A stretch of DNA of 64,000 nt. It comes from VAXT01 sp963850415 (GTDB lineage Bacteria; Actinomycetota; Thermoleophilia; Gaiellales; Gaiellaceae). The notes below the pieces were generated by a model that was given only the letters and a program-made list of their open reading frames with translations, had not been told where the DNA came from and did no database searches. The DNA is taken from assembly GCA_963850415.1 (NCBI GenBank), contig CAWKLE010000003.1, forward strand, positions 248,001 through 312,000, given 5' to 3'. The translations under genes and the position numbers were made by a program. The stretch's first letter is position 1; each line of letters begins with the position of its first letter. Shown here piece after piece: positions 1 to 11,101 of the stretch.

Positions 1-545
1 CCGGAGGTCGGCGACTATCCCGGCTCCCGCGGCGTCTACGAAATCGACTCGATCGGGCTCGCGCACCTGATGGCGCGCCTGAACCGGGGCGAGGACTACA
101 ACGGGCGGGCGATCGACGCGCCCACGTCGTTCCACATCGGCGTCGCGGTCAACCCGGCTGCGGACGACCTCGAGTCGGAGCTCGACCGCTTCCACCGCAA
201 GATCGAGGCCGGCGCGCACTTCGCGATGACGCAGATCCTGTTCGACCTCGAGTACATTGACCGCTTCGTCGACCGGCTCGGCGGCGAGTGGCCGATTCCG
301 GTCCTCGTTGGGATCTTTCCCGTCTGGAGCCACCAGCTCGCCCTCCGCCTCCACAACGAGGTGCCCGGCATCGTCGTCCCGCAGCCGGTGCTCGACGCAC
401 TCCGCGACGCCGGGCCGAACGCAGCCGAGGTCGGGATGGAGATCGGCCGGGAGCTGCTCGAAGGCTCGCGCACCCGCGCGCAGGGCGCATACGTGGTCGC
501 GCCGTTCCGCCGGCCGCTCGGCATTCTCGACCTGCTGTCCGAGGC

Positions 546-549
<4 letters not shown>
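1..549 (+). CDS. Methylenetetrahydrofolate reductase-type domain, C-terminal part (probable bifunctional homocysteine S-methyltransferase/MTHFR), 5' end outside window
   Basis: The open frame enters from base 1 and ends at TAG 547-549. The visible 182 residues read like the end of a MTHFR TIM barrel: a GDYPGSRGVYEIDSIGL stretch at the very start, then AGAHFAMTQILFD, in which the family recognises folate and FAD neighbours, then a PVLVGIFPV strand. The ending resembles YitJ-like fusions, in which an N-terminal homocysteine methyltransferase is joined to the reductase, but the N-terminal half is not in the window, so the fusion is inferred. The family reduces 5,10-methylene-THF to 5-methyl-THF with FAD for methionine synthesis in the cytoplasm. 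The stop overlaps the stop of the convergent ftsH gene by 3 nt, leaving no room for a separate terminator. Confidence 0.82.
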
Positions 550-2519
<1,970 letters not shown>

Positions 2520-2525
2520 CAGACA

Positions 2526-2531
2526 ACCCTA
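2526..2531 (-). promoter_or_regulatory. Leaderless-type -10 box of ftsH
   Basis: On the minus strand TAGGGT is followed by 6 nt and then the ftsH ATG. This spacing places the transcription start on or next to the start codon, as in actinobacterial leaderless genes (TANNNT consensus). No clear -35 box is seen. Confidence 0.5.
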
Positions 2532-2554
2532 GCGCCGTCGGCCCGCGCTCACGC

Positions 2555-2584
2555 TTGGCTCGCGGCGGCTCGCTGTCGTAGGCT
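2555..2584 (+). promoter_or_regulatory. Promoter of the SnoaL-like gene
   Basis: TTGGCT (2555-2560), an 18-nt spacer and TAGGCT (2579-2584), then 6 nt (gacacc) to the GTG at 2591. The distance implies a leaderless transcript. This promoter lies back to back with that of ftsH in a 71-bp divergent region. Confidence 0.5.
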
Positions 2585-2590
2585 GACACC

Positions 2591-3022
2591 GTGGAGGGCG
2601 CGGACCTACAGGAGTTCATCGACCGTTACAACGCGGCCTGGAACGACCACGACGTCGACGCGATCGTCTCGATGCACACGGACGACTCGGTGTTCGAGAA
2701 CCACACGACGGGCGACGTCAACATCGGCAAGGAGGCGATCGCGAAGGCGATCACCGGCATCTTCGGGGTCTTCCCCGATCTCAGCTTCGAGGCGCGCAGC
2801 CAGTACATCCGCGACGACCTCGTCGTCCAGGAGTGGACGGCGCGCGGCACGCACGAGGGGCCGATGAACCGCTCCGGGATGACGATCGAGCCAACCGGCC
2901 GCACCGTCGAGTACCGGGGCATGGACATCATCCCGATCCGGGACGGCCTCGTCGCGCGCAAGGACGTCTATTCCGACGGGGTCACGCTCCTGCGCCAGCT
3001 CGGCTTGACCGAAATCGCGTAG
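2591..3022 (+). CDS. SnoaL-like/NTF2-fold ester cyclase family protein
   Basis: 143 residues with the single-domain NTF2-like alpha+beta pattern: an N-terminal helix FIDRYNAAWNDHDVDAIVSMH, then the acidic strand TDDSVFENHTTGD, then alternating strands ending in VARKDVYSDGVTLLRQLGL. Members of the SnoaL/polyketide-cyclase superfamily use a conical pocket to isomerise or cyclise small substrates, but many have no known substrate, and none can be inferred here. The GTG start is chosen because a TAGGCT box lies 6 nt upstream and there is no ribosome-binding site. It is a single-gene unit between ftsH (divergent) and tRNA-Asp. Confidence 0.72.
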   Translation: MEGADLQEFIDRYNAAWNDHDVDAIVSMHTDDSVFENHTTGDVNIGKEAIAKAITGIFGVFPDLSFEARSQYIRDDLVVQEWTARGTHEGPMNRSGMTIEPTGRTVEYRGMDIIPIRDGLVARKDVYSDGVTLLRQLGLTEIA

Positions 3023-3040
3023 CTACACTAGGCGCGCCCC

Positions 3041-3114
<74 letters not shown>

Positions 3115-3118
3115 CTCA

Positions 3119-3146
3119 AAAACCCGCTGCTAGTTGGCGGGTTTTC
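3119..3146 (+). terminator. Intrinsic terminator of tRNA-Asp
   Basis: AAAACCCGC pairs with GCGGGTTTT around a 9-nt loop; the 3' arm itself supplies the U run. It starts 4 nt after the tRNA. Confidence 0.85.
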
Positions 3147-3602
3147 TCGCTGGTCGGCTCAGTTGACCTCGCCGTCGGACGCGAGATAAATGCCAGAGCG
3201 TGAGTCGCCCGGTCAAGTCCCGTGGCCCATCGGGTTCGCAGGACTCAGCAGTTTCGGGGTCCTCATCGCGCACCACAACGCCTCGCCGCAGGGCGCCGCG
3301 ATCGACAAGACTTCTCGGAAGGTTTGCCAGTCGGTAGCCTCGACGCTGCGTTCCCTGGCTCCTCCTCACCGGCGTCGACGCTGTCGAGCCGGATGGGGAC
3401 TAGGGGCCGCAGAATCGGTTTAGGCCATACCGGGGAGCTGCGAAGGATGGGTTCGAGTCAGGCTCGATGGCACCGAAGATCGATCCCGCCGTTGCTATGT
3501 CGAGAACCGAGCGGGATCGCGGAAATCTGCGCTCTCGGCGCTGCCCCGGCGCTGCTCTGCGGGAGACCGGGACTCGGGTGATCCCGAACCCGGACTGAGG
3601 CG
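3147..3602. other. Gene-free region upstream of the Mg2+ ATPase
   Basis: About 455 bp with no convincing coding frame on either strand; the short open frames have no recognisable motif or ribosome-binding site. A weak promoter-like pair, TTGACC (3163-3168) with GATAAA (3185-3190), is present. The region could hold a long regulated leader for the ATPase, but no known riboswitch core was recognised. Confidence 0.4.
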
Positions 3603-6299
3603 ATGACGGCTCGAGCGGCACCTGACCCGACCCCCGGAGCGGTCACGGCGCCCGACGCGTCGACGGCCGAGCCGCACGAGGTCGAGCTCTCCGCTACCGC
3701 GACGCTGCCGTGGGCGGACGTGCTGGCCGAGCTCGGCTCGTCCGACGCGGGCCTTTCGAGCGCCGAGGCGAGCAGGCGTCTGGGGATCTACGGGCCGAAT
3801 GTGCTGGCCGCGCACGGGGTCAGTGCGTGGTCGGTGCTCGCCCGCCAGTTGCGCAGCTACCTGCTCTTGTTGCTGCTGGTCGCGGCTGTGGTCTCGGCGG
3901 TGGTCGGCGACCTGACGGAGGCGTTGATCATTGGCGCGATCATGGCAATGAGCATCGGCCTGAGCTTCTTCAACGAGTACCGCTCGGAGAAGGCGGTCGA
4001 GGAGCTGCATTCCGAAATCAAGCATCTTGCCGCGGTCGATCGCGACGGCGCTGCCGCCGAGAGCGCTGTGGCACAGCTGGTTCCAGGTGATGTGGTGCAT
4101 CTGCGTGTCGGGGATGTGATTCCGGCCGACCTGCGGCTCCTCGAGGTGCACGAGCTCGAGTGCGACGAGTCGGTGCTGACGGGCGAATCGCGGGCGAGCG
4201 AGAAGACGGCCGAGGCTCAGCCGCCGGGGGAATCGCCCTTGGATCTCGGCTCGTGCGCGTTCATGGGCACGCTGGTGACCGGCGGCGGCGGGAAGGGCGT
4301 CGTCGTTCGCACGGGCTCGCGCACGGCTTTTGGTGCGATCGCGGTGCGCCTGGGCGAGCGGCAGGGCGTGACGGCGTTCCAGCAGGGGCTTCAGGACTTC
4401 TCCCGTCTGCTCGCGACTGTGACGGCGGTACTGGCCGGCTCGATCTTCGTGATCAACGCCGTGCTCGGGCGCTCGCTCCTCCAGTCGGCCCTGTTCGCGC
4501 TCGCGATCGCGGTTGGCCTGACGCCGCAGCTCTTGCCGGCGATCGTGACCGTCAGCCTCTCGACGGGCGCCCGCCGGCTGGCCAAGAAACGCGTGATCGT
4601 CAAACGTCTGGTCGCGATCGAGGACCTCGGCAACGTCCAGGTGCTGTTCACGGACAAGACCGGCACCCTGACCCAGGGTCAGATCTCGTTCACGCAGGCG
4701 CTCGACCGCACGGGCAAGCCAGACGATCACGTTCGCGTGCTCGGTCTGGCGTGCAGCGACAAGACCGGCAACGAGCTCGACCGTGCGCTCTGGACCACAC
4801 CGCGGGATATCCATGGCGACGGCGTTCCGACGCCGCTCGACCGCCTGCCCTTCGACCACGAGCGCCAACTGGCCTCCGTCCTCGCCGACACACAGATGGG
4901 ACGACAGCTGATCTCCAAGGGCGCGCCGGAAGCCGTTCTCGCTCGCTGCACGACCGTCCCCGCCGAGGCGCAGGCGATTCTCGACGGCCTCTTCGCGTCG
5001 GGCACACGAGTCGTCGCAGTCGCAAGCCGCCCGCTCGCCGCCGACCACCTCAACACGGATGACGAGGACGAGCTCTCCCTCGAGGGCTTTCTCTGCTTCA
5101 CCGACCCTGTCAAGCCCGATGTCAAGGACTCGCTCGCCCGGCTCGCACGCCTTGGGATCACCGTCAAGATCGTCACCGGCGACAACGGCCAGGTCGCCGC
5201 GCACCTCTGCGGCGAGGTCGGCCTCGACCCCGGCACGGTCGTCACAGGACAGGAGCTCGAGAAGCTCGACGACCACGCCCTCGTCGCGCTGTTGCCGAGA
5301 ACGACGATCTTCGCCCGAGTCACCCCGGAGCAGAAGTCGCGGATCATCCTCGCTCAGCGCAGCCTCGGCTCCGACGTCGCCTTTCTCGGCGACGGCGTCA
5401 ACGACGCGATCGCGCTCCACCACGCCGACGTCGGCGTCTCGGTGGACTCGGCGGCCGACGTGGCCAAGGACGCCGCGGCCGTAGTGCTGCTCGATAAGGA
5501 TCTCGGCATCCTCGCCGACGGTGTCGTAGAGGGCCGGCGCATCTTCGCGAACACGATCAAGTACGTCCTCATGGGCACCTCGTCGAACTTCGGAAACATG
5601 TTCTCCGCCGCGGGCGCGTCCCTCTTTCTCTCGTTCCTGCCGATGCTGCCTACGCAGATCCTGCTCAATAACCTCCTCTACGACGTCAGCGAGATGACCA
5701 TCCCCACCGACAACGTCGACGAGGAGCTACTCGCCCGGCCAGCCAAATGGGACCTCCGAATGATCCGCCGCTTCATGAGCTTCTTCGGCCCGATCTCGAG
5801 CCTCTACGACTTCCTCACCTTCGCGGTCATGCTGCGCGTCTTCCACGCCGGCCCGGTCCTCTTCCGCTCCGGCTGGTTCGTCGAATCGCTCACCACCCAG
5901 ACACTCGTCATCTTCGTGATCCGCACCCGCCGCGTTCCCTTCTACAAGAGCAACCCCAGCCGCCCGCTGCTCACCACCACGCTCGCCTGCGCCGCCTTCG
6001 GCGTCGCCCTCCCCTACATCCCCCAGCTCGCCCACCTGTTCGGCTTCAAACCACTTCCGCTCAGCTTCCTCGCGATCCTCGCCCTGATGATCGCCACCTA
6101 CCTCGTCCTCGCCCAGATCGGCGTCGCGCTCTTCTTCAAACCCCAGGGCGGCCGCCCACTCGCCCGGGCCATCAGCGCGGTAGAACGACGCATCACCCGC
6201 AGAGCCTCACGCTGGACGAGTTGGCGACACCGCGCCACGCCACCGAAGCCCCCTCAACCGACGGAGAGCGGTAGCTCTGTTCCGGCACCAACGGCATAG
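3603..6299 (+). CDS. mgtA: Magnesium-translocating P-type ATPase (MgtA/MgtB type, P3B)
   Basis: 898 residues, the normal MgtA size. It imports Mg2+ across the cytoplasmic membrane using ATP. Visible parts: soluble N-terminus, cation-ATPase N domain (about 35-80), TM1-2 (about 86-125), actuator loop with TGES at 193-196, TM3-4 with GLTPQLLP at 305-312, the phosphorylation site DKTGTLT with Asp351, hinge GDGVND near 597, and a C-terminal bundle with the family stretch SNFGNMFSAAGAS and NNLLYDVSEMTIPTDNVD, which is diagnostic for MgtA over Ca2+ or K+ pumps. E. coli MgtA has Glu in the TM4 motif where this protein has Gln. The following VIT1-type gene is in the same direction with almost no gap, so the two probably form a divalent-metal operon. 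Confidence 0.92.
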   Translation: MTARAAPDPTPGAVTAPDASTAEPHEVELSATATLPWADVLAELGSSDAGLSSAEASRRLGIYGPNVLAAHGVSAWSVLARQLRSYLLLLLLVAAVVSAVVGDLTEALIIGAIMAMSIGLSFFNEYRSEKAVEELHSEIKHLAAVDRDGAAAESAVAQLVPGDVVHLRVGDVIPADLRLLEVHELECDESVLTGESRASEKTAEAQPPGESPLDLGSCAFMGTLVTGGGGKGVVVRTGSRTAFGAIAVRLGERQGVTAFQQGLQDFSRLLATVTAVLAGSIFVINAVLGRSLLQSALFALAIAVGLTPQLLPAIVTVSLSTGARRLAKKRVIVKRLVAIEDLGNVQVLFTDKTGTLTQGQISFTQALDRTGKPDDHVRVLGLACSDKTGNELDRALWTTPRDIHGDGVPTPLDRLPFDHERQLASVLADTQMGRQLISKGAPEAVLARCTTVPAEAQAILDGLFASGTRVVAVASRPLAADHLNTDDEDELSLEGFLCFTDPVKPDVKDSLARLARLGITVKIVTGDNGQVAAHLCGEVGLDPGTVVTGQELEKLDDHALVALLPRTTIFARVTPEQKSRIILAQRSLGSDVAFLGDGVNDAIALHHADVGVSVDSAADVAKDAAAVVLLDKDLGILADGVVEGRRIFANTIKYVLMGTSSNFGNMFSAAGASLFLSFLPMLPTQILLNNLLYDVSEMTIPTDNVDEELLARPAKWDLRMIRRFMSFFGPISSLYDFLTFAVMLRVFHAGPVLFRSGWFVESLTTQTLVIFVIRTRRVPFYKSNPSRPLLTTTLACAAFGVALPYIPQLAHLFGFKPLPLSFLAILALMIATYLVLAQIGVALFFKPQGGRPLARAISAVERRITRRASRWTSWRHRATPPKPPQPTESGSSVPAPTA

Positions 6300-6474
6300 A
6301 AGAGCGGCGCGAGCCACCAACGCGGCCGCGAGTCGCAGGACTGCCCCCACGAGTGACGACGATGCGGCTGCCGTCGAGGAGGCCGCTGCCCGCGTCGAGG
6401 CGGAGCGGCACATCCAGGAGCATTCCCTTGGTGAAGCCGCGCGGATCGGGCGGCTCTCGCGGATCCGCGAGTTC

Positions 6475-7119
6475 GTGCTCGGCGCCCAGGACGGCTTGCT
6501 CGTCCCGCTCGGGGTCGTCACCGGGATGGCCGCCGCCCATCCGGCCCGTTCGCTGATCATCGTCGCGGGCCTGGCCGAGGCGGTCGCGGGCGCGATCTCA
6601 ATGGGCGGCGGCTCCTACCTCGCAAGCCAGGCAGAAGAGCAACTCTACGCATCCGAGATCGCCGCCGAAGGCCGGGAGATCGACGAGTTCCCGAAACGTG
6701 AAACCGACGAACTCGCGATCGTGCTCGAACGTGAAGGCCTCTCCCGAGAGCAGGCGCAGACGGTCGCGCGCGGACTCGCGTCCGACTCGAACGTCTTCCT
6801 CCGCACCAAGGTCGAGAAGGAGCTCGGACTCTCTCCCGACGCAGGCGGCGCCGCATTCGGCGACGCGGTCGTCGTCGGCGCCACCTATCTCGGCGCCGCG
6901 ATCGTGCCGCTTTGGCCCTACTTCTTCTTCCCCATCAACGTCGCGCTCGCGATCAGCCTCGCCTGCACACTCCTCGCCCTGTTCGCCGTCGGCGTCGCAA
7001 AGGGCCAGGTGACCCGCCTCTCCCTCCTCCGCTCCGGCCTTCAGGTGACGATCGTCGGCTCCATCAGCGCCGGCGTCGGATTCGCGATCGGCCACCTCGT
7101 GACAACCCTCTCCGGCTAG
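6475..7119 (+). CDS. VIT1/CCC1-family metal transporter (N-terminus uncertain)
   Basis: A Fe2+/Mn2+-type transporter related to plant VIT1 and yeast CCC1. From the GTG at 6475 the frame gives 214 residues: LGAQDGLLVPLGVVTGM (TM1), the VIT helix with AVAGAISMGGGSYLASQAEEQ, a charged metal-binding helical segment (about 45-105), and three C-terminal TM helices ending TRLSLLRSGLQVTIVGSISAGVGFAIG. The same frame stays open upstream to 6184 and codes for RIGRLSRIREFVLGAQDG, the normal family N-terminus, but contains no ATG, GTG or TTG there; only a CTG at 6283 is available. So either a rare start or a nearby frameshift is present, and the real protein is probably about 40-60 residues longer. It directly follows the Mg2+ ATPase. 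Confidence 0.8.
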   Translation: MLGAQDGLLVPLGVVTGMAAAHPARSLIIVAGLAEAVAGAISMGGGSYLASQAEEQLYASEIAAEGREIDEFPKRETDELAIVLEREGLSREQAQTVARGLASDSNVFLRTKVEKELGLSPDAGGAAFGDAVVVGATYLGAAIVPLWPYFFFPINVALAISLACTLLALFAVGVAKGQVTRLSLLRSGLQVTIVGSISAGVGFAIGHLVTTLSG

Positions 7120-7230
7120 GAGCAAGCTTCCGCGGGGGCGCGGTGGGGGTCGCTTCCGATCACGTCGGGCGTTGAAACGGTTCCTGCGCTGTCTTGGTGA
7201 CTACGAAATGCCTTGCAAACGACAACCTCG

Positions 7231-7878
7231 CTATTCCGGTCGCATGTCGAATCGTGGCTCATGCGGGCCGATATCGAGGCGGAACGGCGGGTACTCGCGG
7301 GTCATGAACGCTGCGTAGGCGACGACGCGCAGCACCCAGCGGTTGAGGCCGAGCACGAGGTCGAAGATGTCCTGCGGGTATCGATCCTTGAAGAGCACCA
7401 GGACGCCGGCGACGAGAACGAGGATGCCGATGAACCCGAGGCTCCAGCCGGCCCCGGCGAGGATCCCAGCGATACAGAACTGTGGGATGCCGAGCAACCA
7501 CCACCCCAGGAGGGGGAAACCGCGGCGGAGATTCTCCGGATAGTCGATCTCCAGCCGTGCCGGGTATTCAGGCACCTCCTTCAGAGTGAACGGCGGGTAC
7601 TCGTCAGTGCCGAGAGCACCGAAGGTGTAGAAGCTGACGCGCCACGACCAGCGCAGCACGCCTACGTTGAAGCCGAAGATCCCTCGCGGGTAGCGCCCGG
7701 TGAACAGCACCGCGAAGAACGCGATCACGGTGAGCACCGCGAACGCGACCCAGAGGAAGACGAGCACGATGAAGTGCGGGATCGCGAGGATCCACTTCAC
7801 GAGCCACAGCCAGCGGCTCAGGTGAGGGGCCAACTCGCCCTCGAGGGCGATCGGCGACCTTTGCGTAGCGACTTGCAT
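7231..7878 (-). CDS. DUF4389 integral membrane protein
   Basis: 215 residues from the ATG at 7878, chosen because GGAGGTG lies just upstream; a longer frame to 7956 exists but lacks such a site. Two DUF4389 units are visible, each with TM helices and the family signature of a short tryptophan-rich helix followed by YPRGIFGFNVGVLRWSWRV (about residues 60-80) or YPQDIFDLVLGLNRWVLRV (about 175-195), and a YPPF motif. The function of the family is not established. It is a single gene on the minus strand between the VIT gene (convergent) and an unrelated secreted protein. Confidence 0.82.
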   Translation of the reverse strand: MQVATQRSPIALEGELAPHLSRWLWLVKWILAIPHFIVLVFLWVAFAVLTVIAFFAVLFTGRYPRGIFGFNVGVLRWSWRVSFYTFGALGTDEYPPFTLKEVPEYPARLEIDYPENLRRGFPLLGWWLLGIPQFCIAGILAGAGWSLGFIGILVLVAGVLVLFKDRYPQDIFDLVLGLNRWVLRVVAYAAFMTREYPPFRLDIGPHEPRFDMRPE

Positions 7879-8183
7879 GACAGTCACCTCCAGCTCCAAG
7901 GCTCGCTTGTGACGGCCGCCCCCGCATCGGGGAGAGCACGGGACGCGATGCGGCAAAGTTCGGAGTCGGCCGCGAGCTCAGTTGGCGGCTGGGTCGGTCG
8001 CCTTTAGCCGCCTGCTGGCGGATACAACTGCGGCGGGTTGTCCGATATCGGAGAATCGGCCTCTGAGGCATGCGTCGTTCTCGCTGCCTGCGTCATGGTC
8101 GCCCCCAGCAACGCTTTCTCGCGTCCTGAGGGAGTCGTGACCCGGACCAAAGAGCCCGGGCCACGACTGTCGCGAGATGTCAG
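7879..8183. other. Intergenic region with hairpin (8133-8168)
   Basis: About 300 bp between the DUF4389 gene and the end of the BNR gene. It carries an imperfect inverted repeat, AGTCGTG-A-CCCGG against CCGGG-C-CACGACT at 8133-8168, just past the stop of the BNR gene, which may act as a terminator although no U run follows. Nothing else is recognised. Confidence 0.4.
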
Positions 8184-9824
8184 CTAGTGGTCGTTTCCGT
8201 CGGTGAAGATGTCCGTCTCGCCGATGCCCGTCTCGCCAATGGCATCGTTGCGGCCGTCCGTCCACACCGGATAGACCTGCTGGTCGCTTGCCGCGAGGGC
8301 GTTGTAGTCGCCGATGAACGCGCCGCTCGAGAAGAATCCGTCGTTCGGGTTCCAGTCTTGCGAGCTGATCTTCGCGCTCGAGAAGCTCGCCGCATCGTTC
8401 CCTGACACCGCCTGCCACGTGTTGATGCGGACGTTGTCGGGATCGAGTCGCCGATCGAACCAGATCACGTAGAAGCGCCCCGACTCGGTCGACGCCGCCC
8501 ACGGGAAGAACTGGTCGTTGGCGGCCGGCTGGCCTGACGAATCGGTCGAGAGGAACCTTGCGTCCGACCAGGTCAGTCCACCGTCGGTCGACGTCTGGTA
8601 CGAGATGTCAGCCGCCGAAGTCGGACGGTTGATGTTGTTCTGGTAGACGAACAGCAGCTTGCCGGTCCGCGGGCTGTACGCCAGCGACGGAGTGTTCGGC
8701 GCACGGAAGTTCGTCGGCGGGATGGTGTCGGAGCCGGTCCCGTCATCGAAGTCCGTGTACTGCCCCGGCTTGTCGATCTGCACCGCGTCCGCCAGGAACG
8801 TCTGCCCGCCGTCGGTCGAGCGCTGGAAGAGCAGATGCGGGTCGATCGAGTCGTTGCAGTTCTCCGACACGAACCCGACGTCCAGCGCGCCGTTCGCTTC
8901 CACGACGGGGTCGCTGAACTGATTGGCGGAAGAGCCGGTCCCGTCACCGCCGGGGTTGTCCGGCTGGATGGCGGTGTGCGACCAGGACGTCAGGGCCGGA
9001 TTCTGCGTCGGGATCGAATCGGTGTACGAGAGCTGAAGCGGGCAGTAGTCGCTGAACCCGTTCGGCTGAATGTGGAACTTCGTGTACGTGACGTAGATGC
9101 GGCCGTAATGCGAGCTGCCCGGATTGTTGTCGACGGCGATCAACTCCTTGTCGTTGAAGATCGACTCGTCGACGTTGCCGTTCGAGTAGTTGGACGCGGC
9201 GACCGCAGCCTGACGGCCCGGCGTCCACGTGCGCCCGTCGTCGACCGACTTGAAGACGTGAACCTCCGAGTACGGAAGTGCACGGAAGAAGCAGAGCTGC
9301 GACAGGTAGAACGCGCCGTCCTTGCGGCTGTACGCGACTCCCGGGTCTCCGCCGTTGCAGAAGTCCCGGGTGCCGAAGAACTGCGGCGTGATCCTCGTGC
9401 TCGCCCAGCTCTGCCCGCCGTTGGACGTGCGCATGACCACGACACCACCGCTGACGTAGTCGTTCGCTGCGGCGACTGCGATCTGGGGATGCGTCGTCTT
9501 GTACGCGACGGCCGTCTCGTTCTGAGGCAGCGGCGGGTAGCTGTCGTCGTTCATCTGGACGTTGTTCCCGGGGCTTCCGGCCGGCGCGCCCGGTCGGGCT
9601 CGCTGTGCACGCGTCGGCGAGGCAGTCCTCGCCTGGCTTGCGGCCAGCATCGCGCGCACGCCGCCCGAGATTCCGCCTTGGTAGCGCGCGACGTGTGTAA
9701 CCCACCGAGGTGTCTTTGCGGCCGGAGTCGTCGGGCTGGGTTGCCCGACACCGACGGCCGTGGCGGTGGCGATCACACCGGCCAGCACAGTAACGGCGGC
9801 CGCAATCGGGATGAAGCGTCTCAT
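8184..9824 (-). CDS. Secreted BNR/Asp-box (sialidase-fold) beta-propeller protein
   Basis: 546 residues with a signal peptide (MRRFIPIAAAVTVLAGVIATATA) and several Asp boxes of the SxDxGxTW type (TSNGGQSWAS near 130, SVDDGRTWTP near 190, STDGGQTF near 340, STDGGLTWSD near 410), which mark the blades of a sialidase-like propeller. True sialidases also need an arginine triad, which cannot be confirmed by eye, so enzymatic activity is not claimed. It is related to, but clearly diverged from, the four-gene BNR array at 42.2-48.3 kb, with the shared theme FIGDYNALAASDQQVYPVW near the C-terminus. The ATG has GGGAGGA upstream. It is divergent from the TolB/PASTA gene. Confidence 0.8.
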   Translation of the reverse strand: MRRFIPIAAAVTVLAGVIATATAVGVGQPSPTTPAAKTPRWVTHVARYQGGISGGVRAMLAASQARTASPTRAQRARPGAPAGSPGNNVQMNDDSYPPLPQNETAVAYKTTHPQIAVAAANDYVSGGVVVMRTSNGGQSWASTRITPQFFGTRDFCNGGDPGVAYSRKDGAFYLSQLCFFRALPYSEVHVFKSVDDGRTWTPGRQAAVAASNYSNGNVDESIFNDKELIAVDNNPGSSHYGRIYVTYTKFHIQPNGFSDYCPLQLSYTDSIPTQNPALTSWSHTAIQPDNPGGDGTGSSANQFSDPVVEANGALDVGFVSENCNDSIDPHLLFQRSTDGGQTFLADAVQIDKPGQYTDFDDGTGSDTIPPTNFRAPNTPSLAYSPRTGKLLFVYQNNINRPTSAADISYQTSTDGGLTWSDARFLSTDSSGQPAANDQFFPWAASTESGRFYVIWFDRRLDPDNVRINTWQAVSGNDAASFSSAKISSQDWNPNDGFFSSGAFIGDYNALAASDQQVYPVWTDGRNDAIGETGIGETDIFTDGNDH

Positions 9825-10000
9825 AGGTCCTCCCTTGACTAGAGACCATTAACTAGTGCGCTGGCCGCACCCAAAGTTCGCGGGCGGCTCTCCCCCTAGG
9901 CCCGCCTAGCGCATCTTTGACCCTAACAGCCCCGGCTTCGAACGGTCGGTTCCACTGCGCGGTCCACCCGGAGGCGCGGTCCGGAATCATTGGCTTCCGG

Positions 10001-11101
10001 ATGCACCGAACACTCGGGTTGGCATGGCTCGTCGCCCTTGGTCTCGCCGTCGGCTTGGCCCCGTCTCGGCAGTCGAGCGCGGCCCAGGTTCGAGCTCGAG
10101 CCCGTACCGTCTGGAACGGTGACATCTACATGGTCAACGCGGACGGCTCCGGAAGGAGGCGCCTGACCCGAGATCCCGCTGAGGAGTTCGACCCGGCCTG
10201 GTCGCCCAACGGAGCGAAGATCGCGTTCTCTCGCTTCGACGGGCGCCGCTACCAGATCTTCGTCATGAACCCAGACGGGACGGATCCGGTGCAGCTCACC
10301 CAGGGCGAAGGCTCTGCGTCCGACGCAGCCTGGTCACCGGACAGCAGTCGGATCGCGTTCACCCGGTGCAGCGCAGGCTCCTGCGACATCTACGTCATGA
10401 ACGCGGACGGCAGCCGGGAGACAAGGCTCACGCAGGGGGAGCGCCCCGGCGAGTGGGATCCGCGGTGGTCGCCTGATGGTCGACGCATCGTGTTCGCGGA
10501 CATTGGAGGCATCGTCGTCATGAACGCCGACGGCCAGGACTGGCAACGGGTGACGAACGGACCCGCCGACGACAACAACCCCGACTGGTCGCCCGTCGGC
10601 ACGCAGATCGCCTTCGACGGATCGCGGGGCCTGTGGGACGGTGACATCTACGTCGTCGAGCCTGACGGAGCACGGATGACGAACCTCACGGACAGCCAGC
10701 CGCTCGACTCGAATCCGTCCTGGTCGCCGGACGGCCGAATGATCGCCTTCATGCGCAGGCGCAACCGGCATGTGCAGGCGCGTCTCTTCGTCATGAATGC
10801 AGACGGAAGCGGCCAGACGAATCTCCGCGCGATCGGCGATCCCTACTCCCGGCCCTCCTGGTCGCCTGATGGAGCCAGGCTGGTGTACTCCTGGCTCACG
10901 GCGTGTCTCGTCCCCAAGGTGACCGGCATGAGGCTGGAGGATGCGCGCGAGCGGATCCGGCGAGCAAGCTGCTCGGTTGGCGCGGTCCGCTCGACGGCCG
11001 CCCGCGGCCCGCGCGGAATCGTCGTCTCACAGCGCCCGCAGGCGCGCGCGGAACGCCGGATCGGCGCCCGAGTGAGCCTGGCCGTCAGCTTCCGGGGCTG
11101 A
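10001..11101 (+). CDS. Secreted TolB-like beta-propeller protein with C-terminal PASTA domain
   Basis: 366 residues from the ATG at 10001, chosen because it begins a signal peptide (MHRTLGLAWLVALGLAVGLA). The body is six to seven WD40-like PD40 blades, each with IxxMNADGS, LTxG and WSPDGxxIAF motifs, as in TolB and related periplasmic or surface propellers. The last 65 residues form one PASTA domain (VPKVTGMRLEDARERIRRA to the end) containing a single cysteine. PASTA domains bind muropeptide-like ligands in Ser/Thr kinases and penicillin-binding proteins; a cell-wall role here is inferred. The PASTA tail is closely like those of the proteins at 23912-25042 and 63386-64000. It ends 16 nt inside the convergent neighbour. 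Confidence 0.82.
   Translation: MHRTLGLAWLVALGLAVGLAPSRQSSAAQVRARARTVWNGDIYMVNADGSGRRRLTRDPAEEFDPAWSPNGAKIAFSRFDGRRYQIFVMNPDGTDPVQLTQGEGSASDAAWSPDSSRIAFTRCSAGSCDIYVMNADGSRETRLTQGERPGEWDPRWSPDGRRIVFADIGGIVVMNADGQDWQRVTNGPADDNNPDWSPVGTQIAFDGSRGLWDGDIYVVEPDGARMTNLTDSQPLDSNPSWSPDGRMIAFMRRRNRHVQARLFVMNADGSGQTNLRAIGDPYSRPSWSPDGARLVYSWLTACLVPKVTGMRLEDARERIRRASCSVGAVRSTAARGPRGIVVSQRPQARAERRIGARVSLAVSFRG

Noticed and set aside
3495..5423. 642-codon open frame antisense to the Mg2+ ATPase
   Set aside because: It mirrors codon use of mgtA in a GC-rich genome (very rich in Arg, Asp, Glu) and shows no domain.
8184..9824. Exo-alpha-sialidase activity for BNR proteins
   Set aside because: Asp boxes alone do not show sialidase function; the arginine triad and catalytic Tyr/Glu could not be located with certainty.
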